NCBI GenBank assembly: GCA_965214695.1
Contig: OZ243967.1
Coordinates: 2,108,001 to 2,172,000 of the forward strand
DNA from: JAPOXR01 sp965214695
Lineage (GTDB): Bacteria; Pseudomonadota; Alphaproteobacteria; Rhodobacterales; Rhodobacteraceae
DNA length: 64,000 nucleotides
Reading direction: 5' to 3'
The notes below the pieces were generated by a model, which was not told the DNA's origin, searched no databases, and worked only from the letters and a program-made list of their open reading frames with translations. This document shows positions 26,341-35,706 of this stretch, piece after piece; the first letter of the stretch is position 1; each line of letters opens with the position of its first letter. Made by a program: the position numbers and the translations under genes.

Positions 26341-27829
26341 CCGCCACCTCCGTTCCCATGGCTGCAGCCATCAGGCCCTGCTCGGAGATGTCGTTGCCCC
26401 GCATCTCGGCCGCGATCACGCCGCCGCGCAGAACCGCCACCCGGTCGGCGAGCGCCATCATCTCTTCAATCTCCGAGGTGACAAGCAGGACTGAACTGCC
26501 GGCGTCGGCGAGCGAACCGACGAGTTCCCCGATTTCGCGTTTGGCGCCGACGTCGACGCCGCGAGTCGGTTCATCGAGGATCAGGATCTCAGGCTGGCGG
26601 TTCAGCCATTTGGCAAAGACGACCTTTTGCTGATTTCCGCCAGAGAGGTTTGCAGTCTGCGCATTGTGGTCCGGCGTCCTGATCCCCAGCCGTTCGATCA
26701 TCGAAAGCGCCGTCCTTGCTTCGGCGCCCTTGTCAAGAACCCGCATGCGGCCTGTTGCGAATTGCTCAAGCGTGGTGGCTGAGATGTTCTTCCAGACCGC
26801 CTCCCGCAAGAAGAGACCGTCGGTGCGTCGGTTCTCGGTGACATAGGCCGTGCGCTCCAGCAGGCCTGCATGGCCAACTGCCGCGCCCTCCAGCGTGATT
26901 TTCCCGCCATCCATTGGATCAAGCCCGAGAATTGAACGGATGAGTTCCGTCCGCCCCGATCCCATGAGCCCCCAGAGACCCAGCACTTCGGCGCGCTTCA
27001 CTTCGAGGTCGACGCCATTCAGAACGCCGTCGCGCCGGATGCCATGCAAGCCCAGTCTTGCCGCGCCGCCTTCGCGCCTGCGTCTCGCCGCAGGCCCGCG
27101 CACCACCTCACCGACGATCATCTCGACGATCTGGTCCCGGGTGGTTTCTGCAACCTGGCCCGATCCCGCGAGTCGTCCGTTGCGAAGCACGACGAAACCG
27201 TCGCACAGTTCTTCGATCTCTTCCAGGAAATGGCTTATGTAGATGACCGCCTTTCCTTCCGCCTTGAGCTTGCGGACCATGGCGAAGAGCGCTTCCTTTT
27301 CCTTGATCGACAGGGACGAGGACGGTTCGTCGAAAATCACGATATCCGCACCCTGGGCGACCGCCCTGGCAATCTCGACGACCTGAGTTTCGCCGACCGA
27401 CAGCGTTTCCATCCGGTCCGAGGGCCGAATGTTCGATCCCAACTGGCCGAGCGCTTTCTGCGCGCGTGCTCGCGCGGCGCGCTTGTCGACGGAAAAGGGA
27501 AGCGATCCGGACGGCAGGTGGGAGATGAACATGTTCTCGGCGACGGTGAGCGTCGGAAAATAGAGAAGCTCCTGATGGATAAAGGCGATCCCGGCCTCTT
27601 CCGCGTCCGCCGGACCCCGCAGGTCGACCCTTCGGCCATCGATCTCGAGATATCCGCCGTCGGGCGCGTAGATGCCACCGAGCACGTTCATCAAGGTGGA
27701 CTTGCCGGCGCCGTTCACGCCCACGAGCCCCAGGACCTCGCCTTCCCGCACGGTGATCGAGACCTCGTCGAGCGCCTTAACGCCGGGAAAGAGTTTCGTC
27801 ACTCCTTCCATATGGAGTTTCGCGGTCAC
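26333..27829 (-). CDS. CUT2 sugar ABC transporter ATPase, double domain (RbsA/MglA-like)
   Basis: 498 aa tandem ATPase energising a sugar importer. Seen in domain 1: Walker A GLVGVNGAGKSTLMNVLGG (about residue 35), signature TLSVGETQVVEIARAVA, Walker B IVIFDEPSSSLS. Domain 2 has the degenerate Walker A GLMGSGRTELIRSILG, signature NLSGGNQQKVVFAKWL and ILILDEPTRGVDVGAKREI, as is normal for RbsA. Start is GTG 27829 in a GTGA overlap with the upstream permease stop, so translation is coupled. Confidence 0.95.
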   Translation of the reverse strand: MTAKLHMEGVTKLFPGVKALDEVSITVREGEVLGLVGVNGAGKSTLMNVLGGIYAPDGGYLEIDGRRVDLRGPADAEEAGIAFIHQELLYFPTLTVAENMFISHLPSGSLPFSVDKRAARARAQKALGQLGSNIRPSDRMETLSVGETQVVEIARAVAQGADIVIFDEPSSSLSIKEKEALFAMVRKLKAEGKAVIYISHFLEEIEELCDGFVVLRNGRLAGSGQVAETTRDQIVEMIVGEVVRGPAARRRREGGAARLGLHGIRRDGVLNGVDLEVKRAEVLGLWGLMGSGRTELIRSILGLDPMDGGKITLEGAAVGHAGLLERTAYVTENRRTDGLFLREAVWKNISATTLEQFATGRMRVLDKGAEARTALSMIERLGIRTPDHNAQTANLSGGNQQKVVFAKWLNRQPEILILDEPTRGVDVGAKREIGELVGSLADAGSSVLLVTSEIEEMMALADRVAVLRGGVIAAEMRGNDISEQGLMAAAMGTEVADA

Positions 27830-28842
27830 TTTGTCCTCAGGACGTCAAGCCCGATCACGGCAACGAGCACAGCGCCCTTTATGACCATGGCGATGAAGGG
27901 CGAAACGCCGAGGAGGTTGAACGCGTTCGAGAGCATCGTCAGGAACAACAGGCCAAACATCGTGCCGAGGATGGACCCCCTTCCGCCCTTCAGGCTCGCG
28001 CCACCGATCACGGTCGCGGCAATGATGTCCATCAGTCGCACGTCGCGCACCATCGCTGTTGTGGCGGTGCCAAGATCGGCGGTCAGGATCATTGCCGTAA
28101 TTCCGGCCATGATCCCGGCGATCACATAGGTCGAGAACTTGACGCGGCGCACCTTGATGCCGGAAACGCGTGCAGTCTCCTCATTGGCGCCGGTCAGATA
28201 GACACGGCGGCCATAGATCGTCCTTGACAAGAGGAATCCGAGCAGCAGTGCCACCGCCATTACCGCGATGCCGGCAACCGGAATGCCTACAGGTCGCCCG
28301 CCAGCCCCCCAGTTCAGGGGGAGGACCCGGGCCGAGAATGTGTCGATGAAAAAATCTGGCAGACCATAGACGCTCTGCGCTTGCGTGAACCAGATCGCGA
28401 AACCCTCGGCCAGCACCATTGTGCTCAGGGTCACGATGAAGGGAATCATCCTCAGATAGGCGACGGCAACCCCATTGACGATGCCGAAAGCACCGCCGAT
28501 CCCCAGCATGAGGGCACAACCGAGAAGCGTTGACTCCGTCGCCACCATGGCAGTGGCGCCAACAACGGCGGCGGCGGAAACGACGGTATAGCTCGAAAGA
28601 TCGATTCCGCCCGCGACCATGACGTACGTCATGCCGATGCAGAGAAAGCCCAGAAAGCCGAGCTGTCCGAAGATGTTCATGACATTCCTGAGATCGGCGA
28701 AATTCGGCACCGTCAGTGCGAAAACCACTGCCATCAATGCCGACAATGCCACCGGCAAGACCGCAGAGTGCGCGCCCAACCAGTGCCACAGCCGGCTGTC
28801 TGAACGTCTCCGCGCAAGACTTGACCGTGGTGCGTCGACCAT
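27826..28842 (-). CDS. CUT2 sugar ABC transporter permease
   Basis: 338 aa permease, paralogous to the last gene of the operon. Seen: helix LPVALSALMAVVFALTVPNF, the family motif GGIDLSSYTVVSAAAVVG, ILSTMVLAEGFAIWF-like segment, and VIGGASLKGGRGSILGTMFG near the C-terminus. ATG 28842. It follows the binding-protein gene after a 59-base gap that holds a hairpin, and overlaps the ATPase gene by four bases. Confidence 0.92.
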   Translation of the reverse strand: MVDAPRSSLARRRSDSRLWHWLGAHSAVLPVALSALMAVVFALTVPNFADLRNVMNIFGQLGFLGFLCIGMTYVMVAGGIDLSSYTVVSAAAVVGATAMVATESTLLGCALMLGIGGAFGIVNGVAVAYLRMIPFIVTLSTMVLAEGFAIWFTQAQSVYGLPDFFIDTFSARVLPLNWGAGGRPVGIPVAGIAVMAVALLLGFLLSRTIYGRRVYLTGANEETARVSGIKVRRVKFSTYVIAGIMAGITAMILTADLGTATTAMVRDVRLMDIIAATVIGGASLKGGRGSILGTMFGLLFLTMLSNAFNLLGVSPFIAMVIKGAVLVAVIGLDVLRTK

Positions 28843-28856
28843 ATCGTCAATGTAGC

Positions 28857-28882
28857 AGGAGCGGCGCAGGTGCGCCGCCCCT
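28857..28882. terminator. Intra-operon hairpin between binding protein and permease
   Basis: GCGGCGCA (28861-28868), two-base loop GG, TGCGCCGC (28871-28878), with further partial pairing outside and a T-run on the plus-strand side. In the direction of transcription (minus) it follows the binding-protein stop and precedes the permease, so it is more likely an mRNA-stabilising or attenuating hairpin that raises binding-protein levels than a full terminator. Confidence 0.55.
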
Positions 28883-28901
28883 TTTTCTCATTGGCTGACG
28901 C

Positions 28902-29900
28902 TCAGCTTGCCCAGAGCTGGGCCTGCATCTCCGGATCGTCCACGTTTTCGGGCGTGAAGACCGGACCCTGGATCAGGACATCGTTGTCAAAGGTCTCGCC
29001 AGCCGCCAGCCGAGGCATCAATTCGACCGCCGTGCGGCACATCCCCGTGACATCGAAGATCGTGTCCGCATCGAGATGTTTCGAGCGCAGAAGCTCCAGC
29101 CCGATGGGGAACACGTCCACGCTGGACAGGTATATGTGGTCGGGATCGCCCTGTGGCGCCCATTTTCCTGCGTCCTGGAGGACCTGGCGCACGCCCGACA
29201 TCATCACGTCCGAAGCGACCGAGATGTGGTTGATGTCAGGATAGGCCTTGAGTGCCGGGGCGAGGGCCGCCGCCGCCTGCTGCGGATCCCAGTTGCCGAC
29301 GAGGTCCTGCGCAATGCTCGCGCCATGCTCGTCGCATGCCTCTTGCAGGCCGACCCCACGGAGCCGCGAGTTCTCGTCTCGGATGTCTCCCGAGACCCAG
29401 AGCACTTCGCCGATCTCAGCACCATCGGCCTTCATTTTCTCGAACACGGTGCGGGCCGAGGACAGCTGCTGGTACTTGGCGTCGATTCCCACGAAGACAT
29501 CCGCCTGGTGCTTCGCATCGGCATGCACCTGGCGCAGGAATGCCATCGACGGGATGCCGGCGTCGCGGGCTCGCTTTACGCTCGACGAGATGGCCTTCGA
29601 GTCGATCGGGAAAACGAGGAGCACGTCCACGCCCCTGCTGATCAGGTCGTTGGCATCGCTTGCCTGCTTTGCCACGTCCATGTCGGCGGCAGTGAATACG
29701 AGCTCGATGTCGGTGTCCGAAGCTGCCGCGAATTCGTTCAGAAGCTTGTGGCTCGTGGACCAGACGGCGTCCTGCATGCCCGGCCAGGCCATGCCTACGG
29801 TGACCTTGCCTTGCGCATGCACAATGGCGGGAACCGCCAAGGCAGCGCCGACACCGGCGGTCGTGGCAAGGAAGCTGCGTCGTGTCTGATGGTATTTCAT
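28902..29900 (-). CDS. CUT2 sugar-binding protein (periplasmic binding protein of RbsB type)
   Basis: 332 aa exported binding protein. Seen: a Tat-like signal (TRRSFLATTAGVGAALAVPA, cleavage after VHA), mature start GKVTVGMAWPGMQDAVW, LISRGVDVLLVFPIDSKA, DAGIPSMAFLRQ, VGIDAKYQQLS and PQQAAAALAPALKAYPDI, matching type I sugar-binding proteins. ATG 29900 with GGGAGG seven bases upstream. First gene of the four-gene importer. Substrate not readable; no regulator or sugar kinase is adjacent. Confidence 0.93.
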   Translation of the reverse strand: MKYHQTRRSFLATTAGVGAALAVPAIVHAQGKVTVGMAWPGMQDAVWSTSHKLLNEFAAASDTDIELVFTAADMDVAKQASDANDLISRGVDVLLVFPIDSKAISSSVKRARDAGIPSMAFLRQVHADAKHQADVFVGIDAKYQQLSSARTVFEKMKADGAEIGEVLWVSGDIRDENSRLRGVGLQEACDEHGASIAQDLVGNWDPQQAAAALAPALKAYPDINHISVASDVMMSGVRQVLQDAGKWAPQGDPDHIYLSSVDVFPIGLELLRSKHLDADTIFDVTGMCRTAVELMPRLAAGETFDNDVLIQGPVFTPENVDDPEMQAQLWAS

Positions 29901-31252
29901 TGGTATCCTCCCGGGTTTTTCTATCAAGTCTCTTCAGATGTAGAGCGACAATCTGAATGAGAGCAGCACGGCAATCAGGTTGGCAACCTGACGCCGCGGC
30001 AAGGCGGATTTTTTCCGCATCTGCCGCCGGTTGCAAGCAGTTTTTCCACCGCTCCCAATTGTCGCCGATCTCTCTCCCGGACACCCGCCATGACAAGAGC
30101 TTCCAATGCCTCCGGCGGCCAAGGCGCTCGTCGCCGCCGATACCTCTCGGCACTGCCCGATAGGTATCTGGCCAGGCGGGAGTGGGCCCGCACGGCCCGG
30201 ACCGACCCTTCGGGTGCGCCGCTTTGGCGGCCCGTCCGGTACCGTGTGGGCCCGCAGCCAGAATCCGGCGCGAAGACACGGCCGGGATAATCCGGCACAG
30301 CTTGCCAGCGTGTTCTTCTCCGTGGCCCGGCCGGCCGGCCGGCCTTGCGCGGCCTGGCCTCGAGGGCCTCTCGTCGCCGGTCGCTCTCGACATTCATCTC
30401 AATAAGGGAAACAACAGTCGGAAATTGTGATCACCTTTGAGATCGGGTTCGTTGCACAGAATCTTGACATCAAACTCCGAAGCCACTGTCAGATTGTGCT
30501 TCCGCCTACACAGCGATCTTCTTGCCTGGCTCAAATGATCCCGAAGGGCTTCTTCTTTCCGCTGCCTTAACACTTTGGTTGTAGATCATGGCAGTCATGG
30601 GCCAGACTTCGTGACTTGGCAAGAGGCGGGTCAGATCCGTCGAGCGCAGCTGGCTCGTACGATCCTGATTTCGACCGTCGGGCCAATGAATCCCTACCCC
30701 CGGGTCAGTCAGACCATTTTGCTAAATTCCATGATGTGTCTGGACGGCTTCCAGCCGAAGGCACGACAATTTGCATGTCGGCCTACGCCTGATGGCGTTT
30801 CTTGTCTGAGGACACTCACGAATTTGGGAACTATTGTAGCTCCACTGGCGGTCATTGGGACGTGGATGATGATGGCGGGTCATCACTCTGACCCGCCATC
30901 CAGCCGTCGCCAACAGGGAGGAGGAGTATGGCGACAGACAGCTGAAATAAGCATGCGGTTGGCACTGTCCAAAACCAGGCAAGACCGCCGCTAAGCCGCC
31001 ACCTAGTAGCCCGGTCGGCTCATTTCAAGTGGCAAATTTCGCTTTTCGGAAACATCGACGCCAACCTTGGTCGAACGGCCCGGCTTCCTGTCCGGACCGG
31101 AGGGAGGGCGGGCCGGGCAGCGCCCTGCCTGTCGCCGTTTGCCTGGCCCGACGGGGATCGGAGGCAAGGCCGAATATTCCTTGCCTTCATCACCCAATCA
31201 CATCAGAGTGGCGGCGTTTCGTCCAATGCCCGCGAGCACCAGTTCTTTCCAA
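29901..31252. other. 1.35 kb without a confident gene
   Basis: Between the divergent binding-protein gene and soeA. Three parts can be told apart. About 29930-30390 is very GC-rich and contains the structured element at 30182-30256 and a (CCGG)-type run at about 30325-30344. About 30400-31010 is lower in GC; frames there are short, for example a minus-strand run of about 60 codons ending near 30395 that starts at a GTG and has no recognised family, and a plus-strand site GGAGGAGGAG followed by a five-codon frame MATDS at about 30929. The last 240 bases are the soeA leader. No transposase, tRNA or phage gene is recognisable. Confidence 0.45.
30182..30256. other. Strongly structured element (nested inverted repeats)
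   Basis: Outer arms GGCCCGCACGG (30185-30195) and CCGTGTGGGCC (30242-30252) pair with one wobble, and CCGGAC (30198-30203) pairs with GTCCGG near 30234-30239. Inside lie two further hairpins, CCCTTCGGG (30206-30214) and GCCGC-TTT-GGCGGC (30218-30231). Together this is a four-way-junction-like fold of about 70 bases. The sequence GTGGGCCCGCA also occurs as an 11-base direct repeat at both edges (30182-30192, 30246-30256). It matches no RNA family I can name. A folded RNA, a DNA cruciform or a mobile-element end are all possible. Confidence 0.45.
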
Positions 31253-34066
31253 ATGAAACAGCCTTCCGTAGAAATTTCTCCTCCGGTCTCGGAGGAGATC
31301 AGGAAAACGACCTGCTACATGTGCGCCTGCCGCTGCGGCATCGACGTGCATCTTCGGGATGGGCGTGTGCGGTACATCCAGGGCAACAGGGACCATCCGG
31401 TCAATCGCGGTGTGTTGTGTGCAAAGGGTTCAGCCGGGATGCTGCACCTGGAATCGCCGGCCAGGCTGACCTCGCCGCTCAGGCGAACCGGACCCAGGGG
31501 GCGTGGCGAGTTCCGGCCGATTTCCTGGGATGAAGCCATGGATACCGCCGCCGGATGGCTGGCCGAAACCAGGAGACGCGACCCGCGGGGCTTGGCATTC
31601 TTCACCGGCCGCGACCAGAGCCAGGCCCTCACCGGGTGGTGGGCACAACAATATGGCACAATGAATCACGCCGCTCATGGCGGGTTCTGTTCGGTCAACA
31701 TGGCGGCTGGCGGCATCTATTCGATCGGCGGCTCGTTCTGGGAATTTGCCCAACCTGACTGGCAGCAGGCGCGCCTGCTGCTGCTGTTCGGCGTGGCCGA
31801 GGATCATGATTCAAACCCGATCAAGCTTGGCCTGGCCGAAATGCGCCGCAATGGTGCACATATCGTGTCGATCAACCCGGTCAGGACCGGCTATTCGGCG
31901 ATCGCCAATACCTGGCTGGGAATTCGCCCTGGAACGGACGGGCTGTTGGTGCTGTCGCTGATCGGCGAACTCCTGCGCAATCGCTGGATCGATGTCGAGG
32001 CGCTGCAGCTGCGAACCAACGCCCCGTGGCTGGTCCAGTCCGGAGCCGGCAAGGAGTCGGGGCTGTTCCTGAGAGACCCCGATGGCAAACCGCAAATCAT
32101 CGATTCCGCGACCGGCTCCGTGGTGCCATTTGACCGGGAAGGCGCAAGTCCCGCCCTGACCTGCAACGGGTCGGATGCCGGGAGCCAAGGCCTGCAGACG
32201 GTGTTCGAACTGCTGACCGCACGCTATCTCGACCCACGGTACCGGCCGGACTCGGTTGCCGGTCAGACCGGGATTTCGGCCGCAGCCATTCGCGGCCTGG
32301 CGGCGGAAATCGCCCGTGCCGCCTTCGAAGAGTCCTTCGAACTCGACCTCCCCTGGACCGACTTCCGCGGCATCCATCATCGCAAGACGGTGGCAAGGCC
32401 GGTCGCCATCCATGCCATGCGGGGCATTTCGGCCCACGCCAACGGGTTTCAGACCTGCCGGAGCTTGCACGTGCTGCAAATGCTGATCGGCTCGGTCGAT
32501 TGTCCGGGCGGCACAAGGTTCAAACCCCCCTACCCCAAGCCGGTCGAGATCCATCCCCGGCCCGGACGGCCGCAGGATCCCGGACAGCCGCTTACCGGTC
32601 CTCCGCTCGGTTATCCGCTCGGCCCTGAAGACCTCCTGGTCGACGACGAGGGCGAAGCGCTTCGGCTCGACAAGGCCTTCTCCTGGGAAGCACCGCTGGC
32701 TGCCCATGGCATGATGCATTCCGCCATCCCCAATGCCGCCGATGGCGATCCCTACCCGGTCGACGTCATGTTCCTCTACATGGCCAACATGGCATGGAAC
32801 TCCTCGATGAACACACCGGCGGCAATCGAGTCCCTGACCGCCATCGGCGAGGATGGCGAATACCGCATACCCAGGCTGATCGTGGCCGATGCCTTCTGGT
32901 CCGAGACCACCTCCTTTGCCGATTTGGTCCTGCCGGACACGACCTATCTCGAACGCCATGACTGCATCTCGCTTGCCGACCGGCCGATCGGCGAGCCGCA
33001 TCTCGTTGCCGATGCCATCCGGCAGCCCGTGGTCACGACAGACCGCGATGTCCGCCCGTTCCAGGATGTCCTGCTGGATCTCGGCGCCCGGCTTGAACTG
33101 CCGGGTTTTGTCGAGAATGGTGGGCCAAGATGGCAGAATTATGCCCATTACATGACGACACGCGAGATCCGGCCCGGTGTCGGCCCACTCGCAGGTTGGC
33201 GGGGGGCGGATGGAACGAGGATCGGCCGCGGCGAGCCGAACGAGAAGCAGCTGGACGCCTATGTCGAGGCTGGCTGCTTCTGGACATCGGAAGTCCCCGG
33301 GAATGCCCGGTATTTCAAGCATCTGAATGTCGACTATCAGGATTGGGCGGTGGAAATGGGATTCTACGACCGCCCGAGCCCGTATCTGCTGCAGCTCTAC
33401 TCGGAGCCGCTGCGCCGGTTCCAGCTGGCGGCCGAGGGACATGGCGACAGGGTGCCGCCGGCCCGGTTCAGGCAGAGGATCATCGACAATCTTGATCCCC
33501 TTCCCGGTTGGATCCCGGTCGAGGATGCCGACCAGGACTCGTTTCCGCTCAATGCCATCACCCAGCGACCGATGGCCATGTATCACTCATGGGGCTCACA
33601 AAATCCCTGGCTGCGGCAGATCCACGCCGAGAATTTCCTCTATGTGCCGGGTTCGCGATGCGACGAGTTGGGGCTGGCAGATGGTGACTGGGTTTGGGTC
33701 GAGTCCCGCATCGCCAGGATCCGGGCCAGAATCAGGCGCATGGAAGCTGTCAACCAGTCCACCGTCTGGACCTGGAACGCCATCGGCAAGCGACAGGGGG
33801 CGTGGTCACTGGCCAAGGGGGCGCCGGAAGCCACCCGCGGCTTCCTGCTCAATCACCTGATCCCGGAACGGAGTCAGGAGAGCAAGCTTGCCAATTCCGA
33901 CCCGGTGACCGGGCAGGCGGCGTGGTTCGACCTGCGGGTGCGAATTACCCGTGACGAATCCCAGTCGGACGGCACATTCCCGCTGCTGGCTGGCCAGGCC
34001 GAAGCCCCGGGCGCCTTGCCGCCGGAGGGGAATCTCGAATACGGCAGCAGGTGGAGCAGTTCATGA
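31253..34066 (+). CDS. soeA: Molybdopterin oxidoreductase, SoeA-like sulfite dehydrogenase catalytic subunit
   Basis: 937 aa catalytic subunit of the DMSO-reductase family. SoeABC oxidises sulfite to sulfate on the cytoplasmic face and reduces quinone. Seen: [4Fe-4S] ligands Cys21, Cys24, Cys28 and Cys56 (CYMCACRCG and GVLCAKG), the likely Mo-ligand Cys146 in HGGFCSVNMAAGG, VAEDHDSNPIKLGLAEMRR, the AHANGFQTCRSL and VDCPGGTRFK regions, FWSETTSFADLVLPDTTYLE and the C-terminal molydopterin-binding barrel (PGSRCDELGLADGDWV). No Tat signal, as expected for cytoplasmic SoeA. ATG 31253 has no clear ribosome binding site; ATG 31226 is an alternative. The assignment rests on motif order, absence of Tat signal and the adjacent SoeB/SoeC genes. 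Confidence 0.85.
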   Translation: MKQPSVEISPPVSEEIRKTTCYMCACRCGIDVHLRDGRVRYIQGNRDHPVNRGVLCAKGSAGMLHLESPARLTSPLRRTGPRGRGEFRPISWDEAMDTAAGWLAETRRRDPRGLAFFTGRDQSQALTGWWAQQYGTMNHAAHGGFCSVNMAAGGIYSIGGSFWEFAQPDWQQARLLLLFGVAEDHDSNPIKLGLAEMRRNGAHIVSINPVRTGYSAIANTWLGIRPGTDGLLVLSLIGELLRNRWIDVEALQLRTNAPWLVQSGAGKESGLFLRDPDGKPQIIDSATGSVVPFDREGASPALTCNGSDAGSQGLQTVFELLTARYLDPRYRPDSVAGQTGISAAAIRGLAAEIARAAFEESFELDLPWTDFRGIHHRKTVARPVAIHAMRGISAHANGFQTCRSLHVLQMLIGSVDCPGGTRFKPPYPKPVEIHPRPGRPQDPGQPLTGPPLGYPLGPEDLLVDDEGEALRLDKAFSWEAPLAAHGMMHSAIPNAADGDPYPVDVMFLYMANMAWNSSMNTPAAIESLTAIGEDGEYRIPRLIVADAFWSETTSFADLVLPDTTYLERHDCISLADRPIGEPHLVADAIRQPVVTTDRDVRPFQDVLLDLGARLELPGFVENGGPRWQNYAHYMTTREIRPGVGPLAGWRGADGTRIGRGEPNEKQLDAYVEAGCFWTSEVPGNARYFKHLNVDYQDWAVEMGFYDRPSPYLLQLYSEPLRRFQLAAEGHGDRVPPARFRQRIIDNLDPLPGWIPVEDADQDSFPLNAITQRPMAMYHSWGSQNPWLRQIHAENFLYVPGSRCDELGLADGDWVWVESRIARIRARIRRMEAVNQSTVWTWNAIGKRQGAWSLAKGAPEATRGFLLNHLIPERSQESKLANSDPVTGQAAWFDLRVRITRDESQSDGTFPLLAGQAEAPGALPPEGNLEYGSRWSSS

Positions 34067-34078
34067 CCGGGTGTCCGC

Positions 34079-34888
34079 ATGGCTAGCGCCCTCGACAGGA
34101 TTTGCGAGCGCAAGCGGCTGCATGTCGCCGAGCAGAAGGCGCGATTGACATCGGCCGAGATCGACCGGCAGGCGCGCCAGGCCGGCAGACCACGCCCGTT
34201 TGCCGATGCCCTGGCATCACGGGCGGCAGAAGGCGGTCATGCGATCATTGCCGAATTCAAGAAGGCATCGCCGAGCAAGGGCGCCATCAGGACCGACCTC
34301 GAGGTGGAAGATGTCGCCCATGCCTATGAGCGTGGCGGCGCAGCCTGCATGTCGGTGCTGACCGACCGGGAATTCTTCGCCGGCGATGACCGTGACCTGG
34401 TGCGGGCCCGCAACACGGTTCGCCTTCCAGTACTACGCAAGGATTTCATGATCGACACCTGGCAGGTCGCCGAATCCCGCATGTTCGGCGCCGACTGCAT
34501 CCTTGTCATCATGGCAGCGCTCGAGGACGGGCTTGCCGCCGAGATCGAGTCGGCAGCGCTCGACTGGAACATGGATGTGCTGGTCGAGGTGCATGACGAG
34601 GCCGAACTCGAACGGGCGCTTCGCCTTCGCTCGCCGCTATTGGGCATCAACAACCGCGACCTGAAGTCGCTGACGACCAGCCTGTCCACCACGGCCAGGC
34701 TGGCGCCGCTGGCCAGCAAGGCCGGAAGGCTGGTCGTGGCCGAGAGCGGTCTCCATGGCAGGGACGATTTGGCAACCGCCCGGGAGGCGGGGGCGCAGGC
34801 CTTCCTCATCGGCGAATCGCTGATGCGCCAGGACGACCTCGAGGCCGCCCTCCGGGATTTGGCCGCAAGCGGCAGGGAGGACGGCTGA
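34079..34888 (+). CDS. trpC: Indole-3-glycerol phosphate synthase
   Basis: 269 aa (beta/alpha)8-barrel enzyme of tryptophan synthesis: converts carboxyphenylamino-deoxyribulose phosphate to indole-3-glycerol phosphate. Seen: catalytic Lys region IIAEFKKASPSKG, Glu/Lys strand LPVLRKDFMIDTWQV, LGINNRDLKSL, and the phosphate-site VAESGL and FLIGESLM. All standard catalytic blocks are present. It lies 12 bases after soeA and 58 bases before soeB on the same strand, so it is embedded in the sulfite dehydrogenase operon. No other trp gene is in the window; in many alphaproteobacteria trpC instead follows trpD and precedes moaC-moeA. Confidence 0.96.
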   Translation: MASALDRICERKRLHVAEQKARLTSAEIDRQARQAGRPRPFADALASRAAEGGHAIIAEFKKASPSKGAIRTDLEVEDVAHAYERGGAACMSVLTDREFFAGDDRDLVRARNTVRLPVLRKDFMIDTWQVAESRMFGADCILVIMAALEDGLAAEIESAALDWNMDVLVEVHDEAELERALRLRSPLLGINNRDLKSLTTSLSTTARLAPLASKAGRLVVAESGLHGRDDLATAREAGAQAFLIGESLMRQDDLEAALRDLAASGREDG

Positions 34889-34946
34889 TGCCGAAGCCAA
34901 TCAAGACCCTGGCCTGGCGCCAGGGTGGCACGGGAGTTCGGGCCCG

Positions 34947-35693
34947 ATGACCTCGCTTCCATCGTCAACCGATCGCCGGCTCGGCCTGGTCATCGATCTC
35001 GATATCTGTGTTGGCTGTCATGCCTGCGTCGTCAACTGCAAGGCCTGGAATTCCGGCGGCTATGGCTCGGCGCTGGCCGACAGCGATCCCTGGGGGGTTG
35101 ACCCGTCGGGGGCCTGGCTCAACCGGGTCCATTCCTACGAGGCCGGCGAAGGGGCCGATGCCGCCATCGTGCATTTTCCCAAGAGCTGCCTGCACTGCGA
35201 TGACGCGCCCTGCGTCACCGTCTGTCCGACCGGCGCGTCCTTCAAGCGGTCGGAAGACGGCATCGTGCTGGTCGATGAATCGAAATGCATGGGGTGCGGG
35301 CTGTGTGCCTGGGCCTGCCCGTACGGTGCCCGGGAAATGGACCCCTCTGCCGGGGTGATGAAGAAATGCACGCTATGTGTCGACCGCATCTACAACGAGA
35401 ACATTCCCGAAGAGGATCGCGAGCCGGCCTGCGTGAGGACCTGCCCGGCCAATGCCCGCCATTTCGGCGATTTCGATGACCCCGACTCGGCGGTCTCCCG
35501 ACTGACCGCCGAACGCGGCGGCATCGACCTGATGCCGGAACAGGCCACGAGCCCGACCAACAAGTATCTCCTTCCCGGCGAGAGGTCCGGGGCATCCCGG
35601 CTTGCCGGCCACACCTCCGGCAGCGCCGACACCGAATTGTCGGAGCCGCAGGGTCTCCTTGCCTGGGTCGACCGCATGCTCGAGAAACTCTGA
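34947..35693 (+). CDS. soeB: Four-cluster ferredoxin subunit, SoeB-like
   Basis: 248 aa electron-transfer subunit. Seen: four Cys-rich motifs, DICVGCHACVVNCKAWN, KSCLHCDDAPCVTVCPTGA, KCMGCGLCAWACPYGAR and KKCTLC with ACVRTCPANARHFG, as in DmsB, NrfC and SoeB. It would carry electrons from the Mo subunit to the membrane anchor. No signal peptide, consistent with a cytoplasmic SoeAB pair. C-terminal tail after about residue 190 is low in structure. Separated from soeA by trpC. Confidence 0.9.
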   Translation: MTSLPSSTDRRLGLVIDLDICVGCHACVVNCKAWNSGGYGSALADSDPWGVDPSGAWLNRVHSYEAGEGADAAIVHFPKSCLHCDDAPCVTVCPTGASFKRSEDGIVLVDESKCMGCGLCAWACPYGAREMDPSAGVMKKCTLCVDRIYNENIPEEDREPACVRTCPANARHFGDFDDPDSAVSRLTAERGGIDLMPEQATSPTNKYLLPGERSGASRLAGHTSGSADTELSEPQGLLAWVDRMLEKL

Positions 35694-35706
35694 GCCCCTT
35701 GCCTCC

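Noticed and set aside
30182..30256. tRNA, SRP RNA or tmRNA at the structured element
   Set aside because: There is no T-loop sequence, no CCA end and no SRP core motif; only base pairing supports it, so it is left as an unassigned structured element.
30325..30344. CCGG-type tandem run as a possible repeat array or CRISPR
   Set aside because: It is a short low-complexity run with no spacers; no CRISPR array or cas gene is visible anywhere in the window.
31811..33586. Minus-strand frame of about 590 codons inside soeA
   Set aside because: Antisense shadow of a gene whose iron-sulfur and molybdenum motifs are intact.
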